Counted from the stretch's first letter, positions 25,877 to 35,758 are shown. The stretch: 62,214 nt of DNA from Lachnospiraceae bacterium (GCA_024682555.1 JAIKZD010000029.1:1-62214); one strand, 5' to 3'. Made by a program: numbers and translations. The notes: generated by a model from the letters alone, not told the origin.

Positions 25877-27826
25877 TCAGGCGGTATCTCCCTGACTGCT
25901 GTCCGATCTGCCCGTATACAGGCTGTAATACTTTCCTTTAAGTTCCAGAAGGTCATCATGGGTGCCCCTCTCAATTATACGCCCTTTTTCAAGGACCATT
26001 ATGCAGTCGCTGTTTTTGATGGTGGAAAGCCTGTGGGCAATAACGAAGGTGGTTCTGCCCTTCATCAGAGAATCCATGCCCTTCTGCACAAGCTTCTCCG
26101 TTCGTGTGTCAATGGATGAAGTGGCTTCATCCAGTATAAGTACCGGCGGATCGGCAATGGCTGCCCTTGCTATGGACAAAAGCTGCCTCTGTCCCTGTGA
26201 CAGGCTGGCACCGTCTGCGGTGAGCATTGTGTCATACCCGTCGGGAAGCCTTGAGATAAATCCGTGGGCATTAGCAAGCTTTGCGGCCTGTATCACTTCT
26301 TCATCCGTGGCATCAAGCCTTCCGTATCTTATGTTTTCCATGACGGTTCCCGTGAACAGATGCACATCCTGGAGCACCATCCCTAAGGATCTTCTTAAGT
26401 CCGCCTTTTTGATCTTATTGATATTTATGCCGTCATATCTTATCTTGCCGTCCTGTATATCATAGAAACGGTTGATAAGGTTTGTTATCGTTGTTTTTCC
26501 GGCACCCGTTGATCCCACAAAGGCGATCTTCTGTCCGGGGGTAGCAAACATCTCGATGTTATGAAGCACCGGATTATCGTCGTTATATCCGAAATCCACA
26601 TCATCGAACACCACATCGCCCTTAAGCTCCGTATAGGTGGTGGTGCCGTTGTCCTTATGATAATGCTTCCAGGCCCAGATATCCGTACGATCCTCACATT
26701 CTATGAGCTCATCTCCCTCACGTCTCACATTGACTAAGGTCACATATCCCTCATCGGGCTCGGGCTTCTCATCCATGAGCTTAAATACCCTCTCCGCTCC
26801 CGCCAGGGCCATAACAATGCTGTTAAACTGCTGGCTTATCTGATTTATCGGCATCGTGAAGCTTTTATTTAAGGTGAGAAAACTGGCAAGGGATCCAAGG
26901 GTAAAACCGTGAAATCCGCTCAGGGCAAGCAGTCCTCCCACGATCGCACACAGCACATATCCTACGTTTGACAGCTGTGAATTGATGGGGCCTAAGATAT
27001 TTACAAACCGGTTGGCATTTTTAGCGCTCTCATAAAGAGATTCGTTCAGCTCATCAAATCTTTCGATGCTCTCGGCTTCATGACAGAATACCTTTACGAC
27101 CTTCTGCCCGTTCATCATCTCCTCGATATGACCGTTAAGTTCTCCGAGGGCCTTCTGCTGGGCTATGAAGTTCTCACCGCTCTTTCCCGCAACCTTTCCC
27201 GTAACAAAAAGCATCAGAGCCACCATTAAGAGGTTTAGGAGAGTCAGGGGAAGGCTCAGGGTAAACATGCTGTAGAGAACGCTCACCACGGTTATAAGAC
27301 TGCTCAGAAACTGCGGCATGGCCTGGGATATCATCTGCCTTAAGGTGTCCACGTCATTTGTATATACGGACATTATATCACCGTGGGATTTGGTATCAAA
27401 ATACCTGACCGGCAGCTTCTCCATTTTTGCAAAGAGCGTGTTCCGGATGCTTTTTAAGGTTCCCTGGGTAACATATATCATGAGCTTCGAATATACGAAG
27501 CTGCAGGTCATCCCGGCAAGGTATATAAGCGCCATCTTTGCTATGGCAGAGAGTAAAGGTGCAAAATCGGGGTTTTTAACGCCTATCATCGGAGTGATAT
27601 AGACATCCACAAGGGTCTTTGTGAACATCATGCCCTTTACGCTTGCCAGCACATTTCCGACGATACCGATAACAACCAGTATCAGATGGATCTTATAATT
27701 CTTAAACACATATCCGATAAGTCTTATAAAGGTTCCTTTGGGATCCTCTATCTTCGGACGCTTCCCCATCACTCTCCTGCCGGGACCGCCCATCTTCACT
27801 TCGCGGACTTTTCCGTTATCAGCCAT
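25877..27826 (-). CDS. ABC exporter half-transporter A (permease-ATPase fusion, consensus ATP site)
   Basis: A 649-aa type IV ABC exporter subunit: an N-terminal membrane domain with six helices, then the ATPase with Walker A GSTGAGKTT, signature LSQGQRQLL, Walker B VLILDEATSSID with the catalytic Glu present, and H-loop VIAHRLST. The non-standard signature (LSQGQ) faces the partner's degenerate site. It lies 100 bases after the second half-transporter gene on the same strand and would form a heterodimer with it. An unusual extra segment of ~50 residues lies between the membrane domain and the ATPase (LIECEDRTDIWAWKHYHKDN). The substrate is unknown; drugs, lipids or peptides are typical for the family. 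Confidence 0.93.
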   Translation of the reverse strand: MADNGKVREVKMGGPGRRVMGKRPKIEDPKGTFIRLIGYVFKNYKIHLILVVIGIVGNVLASVKGMMFTKTLVDVYITPMIGVKNPDFAPLLSAIAKMALIYLAGMTCSFVYSKLMIYVTQGTLKSIRNTLFAKMEKLPVRYFDTKSHGDIMSVYTNDVDTLRQMISQAMPQFLSSLITVVSVLYSMFTLSLPLTLLNLLMVALMLFVTGKVAGKSGENFIAQQKALGELNGHIEEMMNGQKVVKVFCHEAESIERFDELNESLYESAKNANRFVNILGPINSQLSNVGYVLCAIVGGLLALSGFHGFTLGSLASFLTLNKSFTMPINQISQQFNSIVMALAGAERVFKLMDEKPEPDEGYVTLVNVRREGDELIECEDRTDIWAWKHYHKDNGTTTYTELKGDVVFDDVDFGYNDDNPVLHNIEMFATPGQKIAFVGSTGAGKTTITNLINRFYDIQDGKIRYDGININKIKKADLRRSLGMVLQDVHLFTGTVMENIRYGRLDATDEEVIQAAKLANAHGFISRLPDGYDTMLTADGASLSQGQRQLLSIARAAIADPPVLILDEATSSIDTRTEKLVQKGMDSLMKGRTTFVIAHRLSTIKNSDCIMVLEKGRIIERGTHDDLLELKGKYYSLYTGRSDSSQGDTA

Positions 27827-27926
27827 GTTTTATCCTTTTCTTATGCGCAGCTTAATATCTGTATATCTGACTTTTCACCCTTTATTTCCGCAGGCTTCGC
27901 TGTCCCCGGTCTTTTTTCGGGTTTCA

Positions 27927-29672
27927 CTATCCCGCCTGGTCGAAGTCTGCATCGTTTCCGTTCTGGGATTCATATACTTCCCTGTATATCTCATTATCCT
28001 TAAGAAGATTTTCGTGGGTATCAAAACCGCACACCCTGCCTTCATCAAGCACCAGGATCCTGTCGGCGCTTTCAACCGAAGAAATACGCTGGGCAATGAT
28101 AAGCTTGGTAACATCGGGGATGTTTTCAAGAAAAGCTTTTCTTATCTTTGCATCCGTAGCCGTATCAACCGCAGAAGTCGAATCATCAAGGATCAGGACT
28201 TTTGGATCCTTGAGCAGAGCCCTTGCAATGCAGAGTCTCTGCTTCTGTCCTCCGGATACATTCGTCCCGCCCTGTTCAATATATGTGTCGTATTTATCGG
28301 ACATATTCTCGATAAACTCATCGGCCTGACTCAGCCTGCAGGCGTTTTTGCACTCTTCAAGGGTTGCCTCGCTGTTTCCCCATCTCAGATTATCGAGGAT
28401 GGTTCCCGAAAAAAGAACATTGCTCTGAAGCACCACTGCCACCTTTGTCCTGAGTGTTTCAAGATCATAATCCCTCACATCTCTTCCGCCGACATAAACC
28501 GTCCCCTGGGACACGTCATAGAGACGGCTTATGAGATTTACCAGAGAAGATTTGCCCGATCCGGTGGATCCGATGATCCCAATCGTCTCCCCGGAATGTA
28601 TGTCAAGGTTAATGTCCTTAAGTACCGGTGCCCCGCTTCCGCTCTTATTGTATGCAAAATCCACATCATCAAATCTGATGCTTCCGTCCTTTACTTCCTT
28701 TACAGGGTTCCCGGGATTGACTATGTCGGGCTTTTCATTGAGCACCTCACACACCCTTTCACCGGAGGCAACGGACATGGAGATCATCACAAAGATCATG
28801 GAAAGCATCATAAGGTTCATCAGTATGTTCATGCAGTAGGCAAGAAGTGCCATAAGATCGCCTGTGGTCAGCTCGCCTCCTACTATCATCCTTGCTCCCA
28901 TCCAGGCTATCACAAGTATGCAGGTGTTGATGGCAAGCTGCATTATGGGGCCGTTGAGAACAACGATGCTCTCAGCCTTTACGAACAGCTTATAGATGTT
29001 CTCCACGGCCTTTTCCATCCTGCTTATCTCATAATCCTCACGGACGAAAGACTTTACGACCCTTATGGATCTCACGTTTTCCTGAATGGTGGAATTTAAG
29101 TCGTCATATCTTTCAAAGACCCTCCTGAAGGATCCCATTGCCGCCCTTACTATCATCGAAAGGATGACCGCAAGGATCAGGATCGCCACAAGGTACACGC
29201 TGGCCACCCGGGAGGATACTATGAAAGCCGCCGTCATCGCAAATATCAGTGAAAAAGGTGCACGGATGCACATCCTTAGGATCATCTGAAATGCATTCTG
29301 GATATTAGTCACATCCGTTGTCAGTCTTGTCACTAGACCTGCCGTTGAGAATCTGTCGATATTGGAAAAAGAAAAGGTCTGGATATTGTCGTTCATGGCC
29401 TTTCTGAGATTTTTTGCAAATCCCGTGGAGGCCTTAGCAGCCGTTACACCCGCGGCCATTCCGGACAGAAGTCCCAGAACGGCACAGACAAGCATCAGAA
29501 AACCTATCCTGTATATATAGGACATGTTTCCGGCCTCGACTCCCTTATCCACAAGCTCCGCCATGAGGAGAGGTGTTATCATCTCAAAGAATGCCTCAAG
29601 AACCATGAAAACCGGGGTTATGAGAGCCGCTCCCTTATATTCTTTTATATGTGCTCCGAGAGTTTTTAACAT
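27927..29672 (-). CDS. ABC exporter half-transporter B (permease-ATPase fusion, degenerate ATP site)
   Basis: A 581-aa partner of the neighbouring ABC gene. It has six membrane helices, Walker A GSTGSGKSS and a canonical signature VSGGQKQRL. The catalytic Glu after Walker B is Asp (LILDDSTSAVD) and the H-loop His is Gln (IIAQRISS). These are the hallmarks of the non-hydrolysing site of heterodimeric exporters such as TM287/288 and BmrCD: Walker A/B of this subunit with the signature of the partner forms the degenerate site, and the reverse pairing forms the active site. It lies 27 bases after typA. Confidence 0.93.
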   Translation of the reverse strand: MLKTLGAHIKEYKGAALITPVFMVLEAFFEMITPLLMAELVDKGVEAGNMSYIYRIGFLMLVCAVLGLLSGMAAGVTAAKASTGFAKNLRKAMNDNIQTFSFSNIDRFSTAGLVTRLTTDVTNIQNAFQMILRMCIRAPFSLIFAMTAAFIVSSRVASVYLVAILILAVILSMIVRAAMGSFRRVFERYDDLNSTIQENVRSIRVVKSFVREDYEISRMEKAVENIYKLFVKAESIVVLNGPIMQLAINTCILVIAWMGARMIVGGELTTGDLMALLAYCMNILMNLMMLSMIFVMISMSVASGERVCEVLNEKPDIVNPGNPVKEVKDGSIRFDDVDFAYNKSGSGAPVLKDINLDIHSGETIGIIGSTGSGKSSLVNLISRLYDVSQGTVYVGGRDVRDYDLETLRTKVAVVLQSNVLFSGTILDNLRWGNSEATLEECKNACRLSQADEFIENMSDKYDTYIEQGGTNVSGGQKQRLCIARALLKDPKVLILDDSTSAVDTATDAKIRKAFLENIPDVTKLIIAQRISSVESADRILVLDEGRVCGFDTHENLLKDNEIYREVYESQNGNDADFDQAG

Positions 29673-29699
29673 TTTTACAAACCTGTTCTTTCCTGAAGC

Positions 29700-31532
29700 C
29701 TATTCTTTCCTGAAGCCCGCCCTCTTTCTGAGGGTGGGATCAAGGATCTTTTTTCTGATCCTCAGGTTTTCGGGAGTCACTTCCAGAAGCTCATCCGAAT
29801 CTATGAATTCAAGCGCCTGTTCAAGGCTTAAGATCTTCGGAGGCGTCAGCCTTAAAGCTTCATCGGATCCTGATGCCCTTGTATTTGTGAGCTGCTTTTT
29901 CTTGCAGACATTTATTTCCACATCTTCGGGTTTTCCGTTCTGTCCTATGACCATTCCCGAATAAACCTGCTGTCCGGGGCCTATGAAGAGAGTTCCCCTT
30001 TCCTGGGCGTTGAAGAGCCCGTAGGTAACGGATTCCCCGCTTTCAAAGGCTATCAGGGATCCCTGTTTTCTGTACTGTATGTCACCCTTATAGGGAGCAT
30101 ATTCGTCAAATACGGTGTTTATGATGCCGTTTCCCTTGGTATCGGTCATAAACTCGCCTCTGTAGCCGATGAGGCCTCTTGCGGGTATTGAAAACTCCAT
30201 TCTGGTATATCCGCCGGTTATGGGATACATGTTCTGGAGCTCGCCCTTTCGGCTTCCCAGCTTTTCTATCACTATTCCGGTAAACTCCTCGGGAACATCA
30301 ACATAGGCAAGCTCCATGGGCTCGGTCTTTCTGCCCTTTGAATCCTCCCTGTACAGCACCTCGGCCTTGCTCACCGCAAACTCATAGCCCTCTCTCCTCA
30401 TATTCTCTATGAGAACGGACAGATGCAGTTCGCCTCTTCCGGAAACCTTGAAACACTCGGTGGAATCCGTTTCCTCCACCCTTAAGGAAACATCGGTATT
30501 GAGTTCCTTGAAAAGCCTGTCCCTTATATGTCTGGAAGTAACATATTTTCCCTCTTTGCCTGCCAGGGGTGAATCATTTACCATGAACTGCATGGCTATG
30601 GTAGGCTCGGAGATCTTCTGGAATTCGATGGGTTTCGGGTCGGCAGGATCGCAGATGGTATCTCCTATATGAATGTCAGATATGCCCGATATCGCAACTA
30701 TGGCACCGATTGTCGCTTCCCTTACGTTTACCTTGTTAAGTCCGTCATATTCATAAAGCGCGGATACCTTGACCTTACGAAGCTTATCGGGATCATGGGC
30801 ATTTACGATGACTGCCTCCTGATTGACGGAAATCTTTCCGTTTGACACCTTTCCGACTCCGATACGGCCCACATAGTCATTGTAGTCTATGGTGCTGATA
30901 AGGACCTGGGTCCCTGCTTCCGGATCACCCTTGGGTGCGGGTATGAAATCAAGGATAGCCTCAAAGAGAGGAACAAGATCCGGTCCTATGTTATCCGGTG
31001 AAGTCCCCGATCTTCCGAGCTTGGCGGATGCAAAGATAAACGGACAGTCAAGCTGCCTGTCATCGGCATCAAGATCCATAAATAGCTCCAGCACCTCATC
31101 CACTACTTCATCGCATCTCGCTTCTTCCCTGTCCACCTTGTTGACGCAGACGATCACCGGAAGCTTCAGGGCAAGCGCTTTTTTTAACACAAACTTTGTC
31201 TGGGGCATGGTTCCCTCAAAGGCATCAACCACCAAAACGGCGCCGTCCACCATCTTGAGCACGCGCTCAACCTCGCCGCCGAAATCGGCATGCCCCGGGG
31301 TATCAACGATATTGATCTTTGTTCCTTTATAGGTAACTGCCGTATTTTTGGAAAGGATGGTGATCCCCCTTTCCCTTTCTATGTCGTTGGAGTCCATGAC
31401 GCGTTCCGCCACTTCCTGATTGTCACGGAATACTCCGCTCTGTTTTAAAAGTTCATCAACCAACGTTGTCTTGCCATGATCGACGTGGGCGATTATGGCT
31501 ATATTTCTTATGTCTTTCCTCTCCTGTAACAT
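29700..31532 (-). CDS. typA: Translational GTPase TypA/BipA
   Basis: Ribosome-associated GTPase of the EF-G family, involved in 50S assembly and stress or cold growth. G1 is AHVDHGKTTL, G2 includes RERGITILSKN, G3 DTPGHADFGGE, G4 VNKVDR. The C-terminal TypA-specific domain follows (PARGLIGYRGEFMTDTKG). I start it at the ATG at 31530-31532, 7 bases after AGGAG, giving 610 aa; a longer frame begins 12 codons upstream without a site. It appears first in a unit with the two ABC genes and the EAL gene. Confidence 0.97.
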   Translation of the reverse strand: MLQERKDIRNIAIIAHVDHGKTTLVDELLKQSGVFRDNQEVAERVMDSNDIERERGITILSKNTAVTYKGTKINIVDTPGHADFGGEVERVLKMVDGAVLVVDAFEGTMPQTKFVLKKALALKLPVIVCVNKVDREEARCDEVVDEVLELFMDLDADDRQLDCPFIFASAKLGRSGTSPDNIGPDLVPLFEAILDFIPAPKGDPEAGTQVLISTIDYNDYVGRIGVGKVSNGKISVNQEAVIVNAHDPDKLRKVKVSALYEYDGLNKVNVREATIGAIVAISGISDIHIGDTICDPADPKPIEFQKISEPTIAMQFMVNDSPLAGKEGKYVTSRHIRDRLFKELNTDVSLRVEETDSTECFKVSGRGELHLSVLIENMRREGYEFAVSKAEVLYREDSKGRKTEPMELAYVDVPEEFTGIVIEKLGSRKGELQNMYPITGGYTRMEFSIPARGLIGYRGEFMTDTKGNGIINTVFDEYAPYKGDIQYRKQGSLIAFESGESVTYGLFNAQERGTLFIGPGQQVYSGMVIGQNGKPEDVEINVCKKKQLTNTRASGSDEALRLTPPKILSLEQALEFIDSDELLEVTPENLRIRKKILDPTLRKRAGFRKE

Positions 31533-31820
31533 TGGAAATCTCCTGTAAAGTCGAATATTAGCGTACAAAACCCGGCCCGTCCAAAGGTATAAGAAACTTA
31601 AGGGTTCCGTTCGCCCGATACATTATATCAGCCTTCGTTCCTGTTTTCCATGTATACTTGTATTTTTTTATCATTTATACTACCATAAGCATACACGGGT
31701 CCCGTGATATACGGGTGGGAACAGGGTCTTTTCCGGGACGGATACGACAGGAAGACCGTAAAGGGAAGCCCCGGCGGCAGGGATCTGCGGACAACAATAA
31801 TACGGAAAAGGATGAAAAAA
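31533..31820. other. Divergent intergenic region between typA and glmM
   Basis: No gene seen. Both genes must start transcription here. Recognisable elements are AT-rich stretches around 31665-31690 (TATACTTGTATTTTTTTATC) and a small palindrome CACGGGTCCCGTG at 31695-31707 upstream of glmM. I did not recognise a riboswitch in the ~110-base G-rich leader before glmM. Confidence 0.35.
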
Positions 31821-33155
31821 ATGAAATATTTCGGTACTGACGGCTTCAGAGGTAAGGCAAACGAGAGTTTAAGAGTTGAACATGCATTAAAGATCGGCCA
31901 GTTTCTCGGCTGGTATTTCGGAACGAAGCTTGGCAGAAAGCCCTGCTGCGTTATAGGAAAAGACACAAGGCGTTCAAGCTATATGTTCGAGTACGGTCTC
32001 TCGGCGGGTCTTGCATCCACGGGAGCGGATGTTCATCTTCTCCATGTAACGACCACCCCGAGCGTATCCTATGTGACCAGAACGGGTAAATTCGACTTCG
32101 GCATCATGATCACCGCAAGCCACAATCCCTACCACGACAATGGCATCAAGGTCATCGATTCGGACGGATACAAGATGGATGATTCGGTTCTTGCCGAGAT
32201 AGAAAAATACATAGACGGCGAGATCGAGATCCCCTTCAGCGCCGATAACGTGGGAAGATGCACGGACTTTCTGCAGGGCAGAAACCAGTATATAAGCTAT
32301 CTTTCACAGGTTCCTCTTCATTCCCTGAGGGGCTACAGGATCGGACTCGACTGCGCAAACGGATCCGCATTCACCATCGCCAAAACCGTATTTGACATGC
32401 TCGGCGCCGACACCTATGTCATGGGAAACGAACCTGACGGAACAAATATAAACGTTAACTGCGGTTCCACCCACATAGCTTCTCTTCAGGAATTTGTAAA
32501 GGCAAATAATCTGGATGCAGGCTTCGCCTTCGACGGTGATGCGGACAGATGCTTCGGCGTGGATGAAAAAGGAAATGTGGTGGACGGCGATGCGATAATC
32601 TACATAGGAGCGGGATATCTCAAGGAAAAAGGCAACCTTGTGGATGACACCGCGGTCGTTACCGTCATGAGCAACCTAGGTCTCTTAAATGCCCTTAAGG
32701 ATCTCGGAATCAAGACCGTGATCACCGATGTCGGAGACAAATATATCTCAAAGGAGATACAGGAACACGGCTACAGCATCGGCGGCGAACAGTCCGGACA
32801 CGTTATCTTTGACAGATATGCAACTACCGGAGACGGTATCCTTACCGCGATCATAATGTGCGACATCATGGTGGCCAAAAAGACCATGTTCTCAAACCTC
32901 ACCAGAGGTCTTACCATACTGCCCCAGAAGCTTAAAAACCTTGCGGTTCCCGATAAGGATGCGGTCATGAAAGATCCCGAAGTCCTTAAGTATGCCGAAG
33001 AACTCAACAAAAAGCTTAATGGTACGGGAAGGCTCTTGCTCAGAAAGAGCGGCACCGAGCCCGTGGTACGTATCATGGTGGAAGCCCAGAGCGATGCGGA
33101 CTGTGAGAAATATGTACGGGAGACCGAGGAATTTATAAAGAACAGATTTTATTGA
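31821..33155 (+). CDS. glmM: Phosphoglucosamine mutase
   Basis: Converts glucosamine-6-phosphate to glucosamine-1-phosphate for UDP-GlcNAc and peptidoglycan synthesis. The N-terminus KYFGTDGFRG, the phosphoserine loop MITASHNPYHDNG (S100 with this start), the metal loop AFDGDADR, the sugar loop GGEQSGH and the phosphate-binding RKSGTEPVVRIMVEA are all present. I choose the ATG at 31821, 8 bases after AAGGA, giving 444 aa; an ATG three codons upstream is possible. It is a single-gene plus-strand unit with its own terminator. Confidence 0.96.
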   Translation: MKYFGTDGFRGKANESLRVEHALKIGQFLGWYFGTKLGRKPCCVIGKDTRRSSYMFEYGLSAGLASTGADVHLLHVTTTPSVSYVTRTGKFDFGIMITASHNPYHDNGIKVIDSDGYKMDDSVLAEIEKYIDGEIEIPFSADNVGRCTDFLQGRNQYISYLSQVPLHSLRGYRIGLDCANGSAFTIAKTVFDMLGADTYVMGNEPDGTNINVNCGSTHIASLQEFVKANNLDAGFAFDGDADRCFGVDEKGNVVDGDAIIYIGAGYLKEKGNLVDDTAVVTVMSNLGLLNALKDLGIKTVITDVGDKYISKEIQEHGYSIGGEQSGHVIFDRYATTGDGILTAIIMCDIMVAKKTMFSNLTRGLTILPQKLKNLAVPDKDAVMKDPEVLKYAEELNKKLNGTGRLLLRKSGTEPVVRIMVEAQSDADCEKYVRETEEFIKNRFY

Positions 33156-33169
33156 TCATATCGTTATTT

Positions 33170-33201
33170 AAAACGGGAGCCTGAAAAGCTCCCGTTTTTT
33201 T
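33170..33201 (+). terminator. Intrinsic terminator of glmM
   Basis: An 11-bp stem AAAACGGGAGC (33170-33180) with GCTCCCGTTTT (33188-33198), a 7-base loop, and a run of seven T. The A-run on the other side means it may also act for mgtE in the minus direction. Confidence 0.93.
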
Positions 33202-33237
33202 ATCCTCATATTCCGGCGGATCAAAAGCATTTCAATG

Positions 33238-34587
33238 TCATATCCCGAGAATATGAGTCGCAAATGAAAAATAGATCATAAGTGACAGCGCATCCACAAT
33301 GGTCGTGATGAAAGGGCTTGCCATAACGGCCGGGTCAAAGCCCACCTTCTTTGCCAGCATGGGAAGGGTGCAGCCTACCACCTTTGCGATGGTGACCTCA
33401 ACCACAAGAGTGGAACAGATGACCGCTGCCACGGACATGCTCACATGATCCACTATCATCATCTTGATAAAATTTGTTACGGAAAGCGTGATGCCGCACA
33501 GAACCGCCACACGTATCTCCTTCCAGATAACCTTTACGATATCGGAAAACTCTATCTCATTAAGCGAAAGTCCACGGATTATCGTAACGGAGGCCTGTCC
33601 TCCCGCATTTCCTCCGGTATCCATTAACATTGGGATAAAGGATGTAAGAACCACATAGGTTCCAAGGGCATTTTCATAATGAGTGATGATACCGCCGGTC
33701 ACGGTTGCGGAGATCATCAGCAGTAAGAGCCAGGGTATCCTTTTCTTGAAGGTTTCCACGATCCCCGTCTTCATATAAGGCTTGTCGGTAGGCACGATAG
33801 CTGCCATCTTTTCGATATCCTCCGTAGCCTCTTCCTGCAGGATGTCGACTACATCATCGATGGTGATGATACCGACGAGTCTGTTCTCATTGTCAACAAC
33901 GGGCATCGTTGTAAAATCGTATTTCTGGAAAAGTCTTGCAACCTCTTCCTGGTCGGTAAGGGTGTTCACGGAGATGATATTGTCATTCATTATATCCCCG
34001 ATTATCTCATTATCCTCTTTTAAAAGGAGATATCTCAGAGCCACCGTTCCCAGAAGATGTCTCTCATTGTCAAGAACGTAGCAGATGTTGATGGTCTCCT
34101 TGTCAACACCGACCTTTCTGATCCTTTCTATGGCTTCTTTGACGGTAAGGTGAACCTTTAAGTCCACAAACTCCACCGTCATGATGCTTCCGGCCGAATC
34201 CTCGGGATACCTGAGAAGATGGTTTATGTCTCTTCTGGTCTCGGAATTGGCATTTGCAAGAAGCTTCTTGACCACTCCTGCCGGCATTTCCTCCATAAGG
34301 TCCGTAGCATCATCGGCCATAAGATTGTTTATGATATCTGCGGCTTCACGGTCGTTTACCGAGGTGATTATCGTCTGCTCGGTATCGATATCCAGATAGG
34401 CAAAAACATCCGCTGCCATGGTTTTCGGAAGTATCCTGAATATCTTGATCTTGTCCTCATTGGGAAGCTCTTCAATGATCGCGGCAATATCAGCCTCGTT
34501 CCACTCCATAAGCTCGGAACGGAGCTTCGTATACTGTCTTGTATCGATCAGTTCACGGATCTCTTCCATCGAGTATTCTTTAGACAT
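33238..34587 (-). CDS. mgtE: Magnesium transporter MgtE
   Basis: Mg2+ channel of the MgtE family. The N-terminal superhelical domain (~1-130) is followed by two CBS domains (~135-255; GSIMTVEFVDLKVHLTVKEA and VVDNENRLVGIITIDDVVDI), a plug helix, and five membrane helices at the C-terminus containing PMLMDTGGNAGGQASVTIIR, the pore signature of the family. The ATG at 34585-34587 has GGAGGG 7 bases upstream; a TTG seven codons earlier overlaps that site. The 449-aa length is normal. It has a long leader with a terminator-like hairpin, described separately. Confidence 0.96.
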   Translation of the reverse strand: MSKEYSMEEIRELIDTRQYTKLRSELMEWNEADIAAIIEELPNEDKIKIFRILPKTMAADVFAYLDIDTEQTIITSVNDREAADIINNLMADDATDLMEEMPAGVVKKLLANANSETRRDINHLLRYPEDSAGSIMTVEFVDLKVHLTVKEAIERIRKVGVDKETINICYVLDNERHLLGTVALRYLLLKEDNEIIGDIMNDNIISVNTLTDQEEVARLFQKYDFTTMPVVDNENRLVGIITIDDVVDILQEEATEDIEKMAAIVPTDKPYMKTGIVETFKKRIPWLLLLMISATVTGGIITHYENALGTYVVLTSFIPMLMDTGGNAGGQASVTIIRGLSLNEIEFSDIVKVIWKEIRVAVLCGITLSVTNFIKMMIVDHVSMSVAAVICSTLVVEVTIAKVVGCTLPMLAKKVGFDPAVMASPFITTIVDALSLMIYFSFATHILGI

Positions 34588-34622
34588 AGTAACGCCCTCC
34601 TTTTGCAAAGATCATTACAGGC

Positions 34623-34644
34623 AAAAAAACCGCCTGCGGGCGAC
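34623..34644 (-). terminator. Terminator-like hairpin in the mgtE leader
   Basis: On the minus strand GTCGCC, loop CGCA, GGCGGT (two G-U pairs) followed by seven T, at 34623-34644. It ends about 35 bases before the mgtE start, the usual place for an attenuator. Confidence 0.6.
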
Positions 34645-34807
34645 GCATCCCTGGCCGGGCTGCGATCGCATACATCTCACCGGCGTCACCGCGTATTATA
34701 TTGGACAAACGAAAATACAGGATCATCTCCGTTTAAGATCGGTCTTTTATCTGCTGGAGATCATAAAGATCAGTTCTTCATATGAAAGCATTCAAAAGCA
34801 TTCACGA

Positions 34808-34891
34808 TCAGATATGATAAGCGGCGGCCATATGATTCAAGCAAGATCGACCCGGAACATCAGATGATGTCTGAGCTGTCATCTTCTTCAT
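34808..34891 (-). CDS. Possible 27-aa leader peptide of mgtE
   Basis: An open frame of 27 codons plus stop begins with ATG at 34889-34891, preceded by AAGGTGG about 9 bases upstream (one mismatch to AAGGAGG). The peptide starts MKKMTAQTSS and ends AAAYHI. It lies inside the mgtE leader, about 220 bases before mgtE. It could be a regulatory peptide or chance; the ribosome binding site is the only support. Confidence 0.35.
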   Translation of the reverse strand: MKKMTAQTSSDVPGRSCLNHMAAAYHI

Positions 34892-34960
34892 TAATAACCA
34901 CCACCTTTCTAATGTTGTATATTATGGATCACCGGATTCCCGGATCACCGTTACCTGTAT

Positions 34961-34988
34961 AGTTTAGCAAACAGATATTTTTTGTCAA
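34961..34988 (-). promoter_or_regulatory. mgtE promoter overlapping the trpA stop codon
   Basis: Minus-strand -35 TTGACA (34983-34988) uses the TGA stop of trpA as part of the hexamer; a -10 TAAACT (34961-34966) lies 16 bases on. No separate trp terminator was seen here, so some read-through into the mgtE leader is possible. Confidence 0.6.
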
Positions 34989-35758
34989 CCGTTCAGACCT
35001 TTCTTCATCTCTTTCACAAACTCTCCCACTTTTTCAGGGGCTTCTTTTCCGTATTTACCGACGATACGTACAATGGCGGAGCCGACTATGGCACCGTCCG
35101 AGATCTCAGCCATCTTACGTGCCTGTTCGGGATTTGAGATACCGAATCCTACGGCACAGGGAATGTCCGTATTCTGTCTCACCGCATCTATTATGGAAGC
35201 AAGATCCGTTGTGATCTCTGTCCTTGTTCCCGTGACCCCGAGGCTTGATACGATATAGAGGAAGCCTGCCGCCTCCTTTGCTATCATTGAGACCCTCTCC
35301 CTTGATGTGGGAGCTATCAGTGAGATGAGGTCAATACCATATTTTTCACAGACCGGCTGAAACTCTTCTTTTTCCTCAAAGGGCAGATCCGGAAGTATTA
35401 TCCCGTCGATCCCCGTATCCCTGCAGGCTGACATGAATCTTTCCGCACCGTATGAAAAAACCACGTTTGCATAGGTCATGAACACAAGGGGGATCTTAAC
35501 CTTTAAGCGCAGGGACCCTGCCATATCAAATATCTTATCCGTGGTCACACCGCCCTTTAATGCTCTTTCATTTGCTTCCTGTATTACAGGCCCTTCTGCC
35601 GTCGGATCGGAAAAAGGGATGCCGAGCTCAATAAGATCCGCCCCGTTTTCAACCATCCGAAGCACACATTCCTTTGTGGTCTCAAGATCCGGATCACCGC
35701 AGGTAATAAAGGGTATAAATGCCTTTCCGTTTTCAAATGCCTTATAAATGTTACTCAT
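34985..35758 (-). CDS. trpA: Tryptophan synthase alpha subunit
   Basis: Cleaves indole-3-glycerol phosphate to indole, which passes to TrpB. A TIM barrel of 257 aa with this start. Motifs: [13 protein letters not shown] near the N-terminus, the catalytic Glu in [19 protein letters not shown], the catalytic Asp in [14 protein letters not shown], and [11 protein letters not shown] with GAIVGSAIV at the phosphate site. The ATG (35756-35758) lies inside the end of trpB with an 8-base overlap (ATGAGTAA), which suggests coupled translation. It is the last gene of the trp operon. Confidence 0.97.
   Translation of the reverse strand: MSNIYKAFENGKAFIPFITCGDPDLETTKECVLRMVENGADLIELGIPFSDPTAEGPVIQEANERALKGGVTTDKIFDMAGSLRLKVKIPLVFMTYANVVFSYGAERFMSACRDTGIDGIILPDLPFEEKEEFQPVCEKYGIDLISLIAPTSRERVSMIAKEAAGFLYIVSSLGVTGTRTEITTDLASIIDAVRQNTDIPCAVGFGISNPEQARKMAEISDGAIVGSAIVRIVGKYGKEAPEKVGEFVKEMKKGLNG

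Larger units (their letters stand above)
34588..34945 (-). promoter_or_regulatory. Structured ~360-base mgtE leader
   Basis: The stretch between the probable start site and mgtE holds a short open frame (34808-34891), hairpins such as ATCTCC/GGAGAT, and a terminator-like hairpin just before the ribosome binding site. mgtE genes in this phylum are often under the M-box Mg2+ riboswitch, but I could not find the conserved M-box strings (for example AGGTGAGGCTCC). The control mechanism is therefore open. Confidence 0.55.

Noticed and set aside
34588..34945. M-box Mg2+ riboswitch upstream of mgtE
   Set aside because: Expected from the gene, but the conserved M-box strings were not found by eye; only a generic structured leader is reported.
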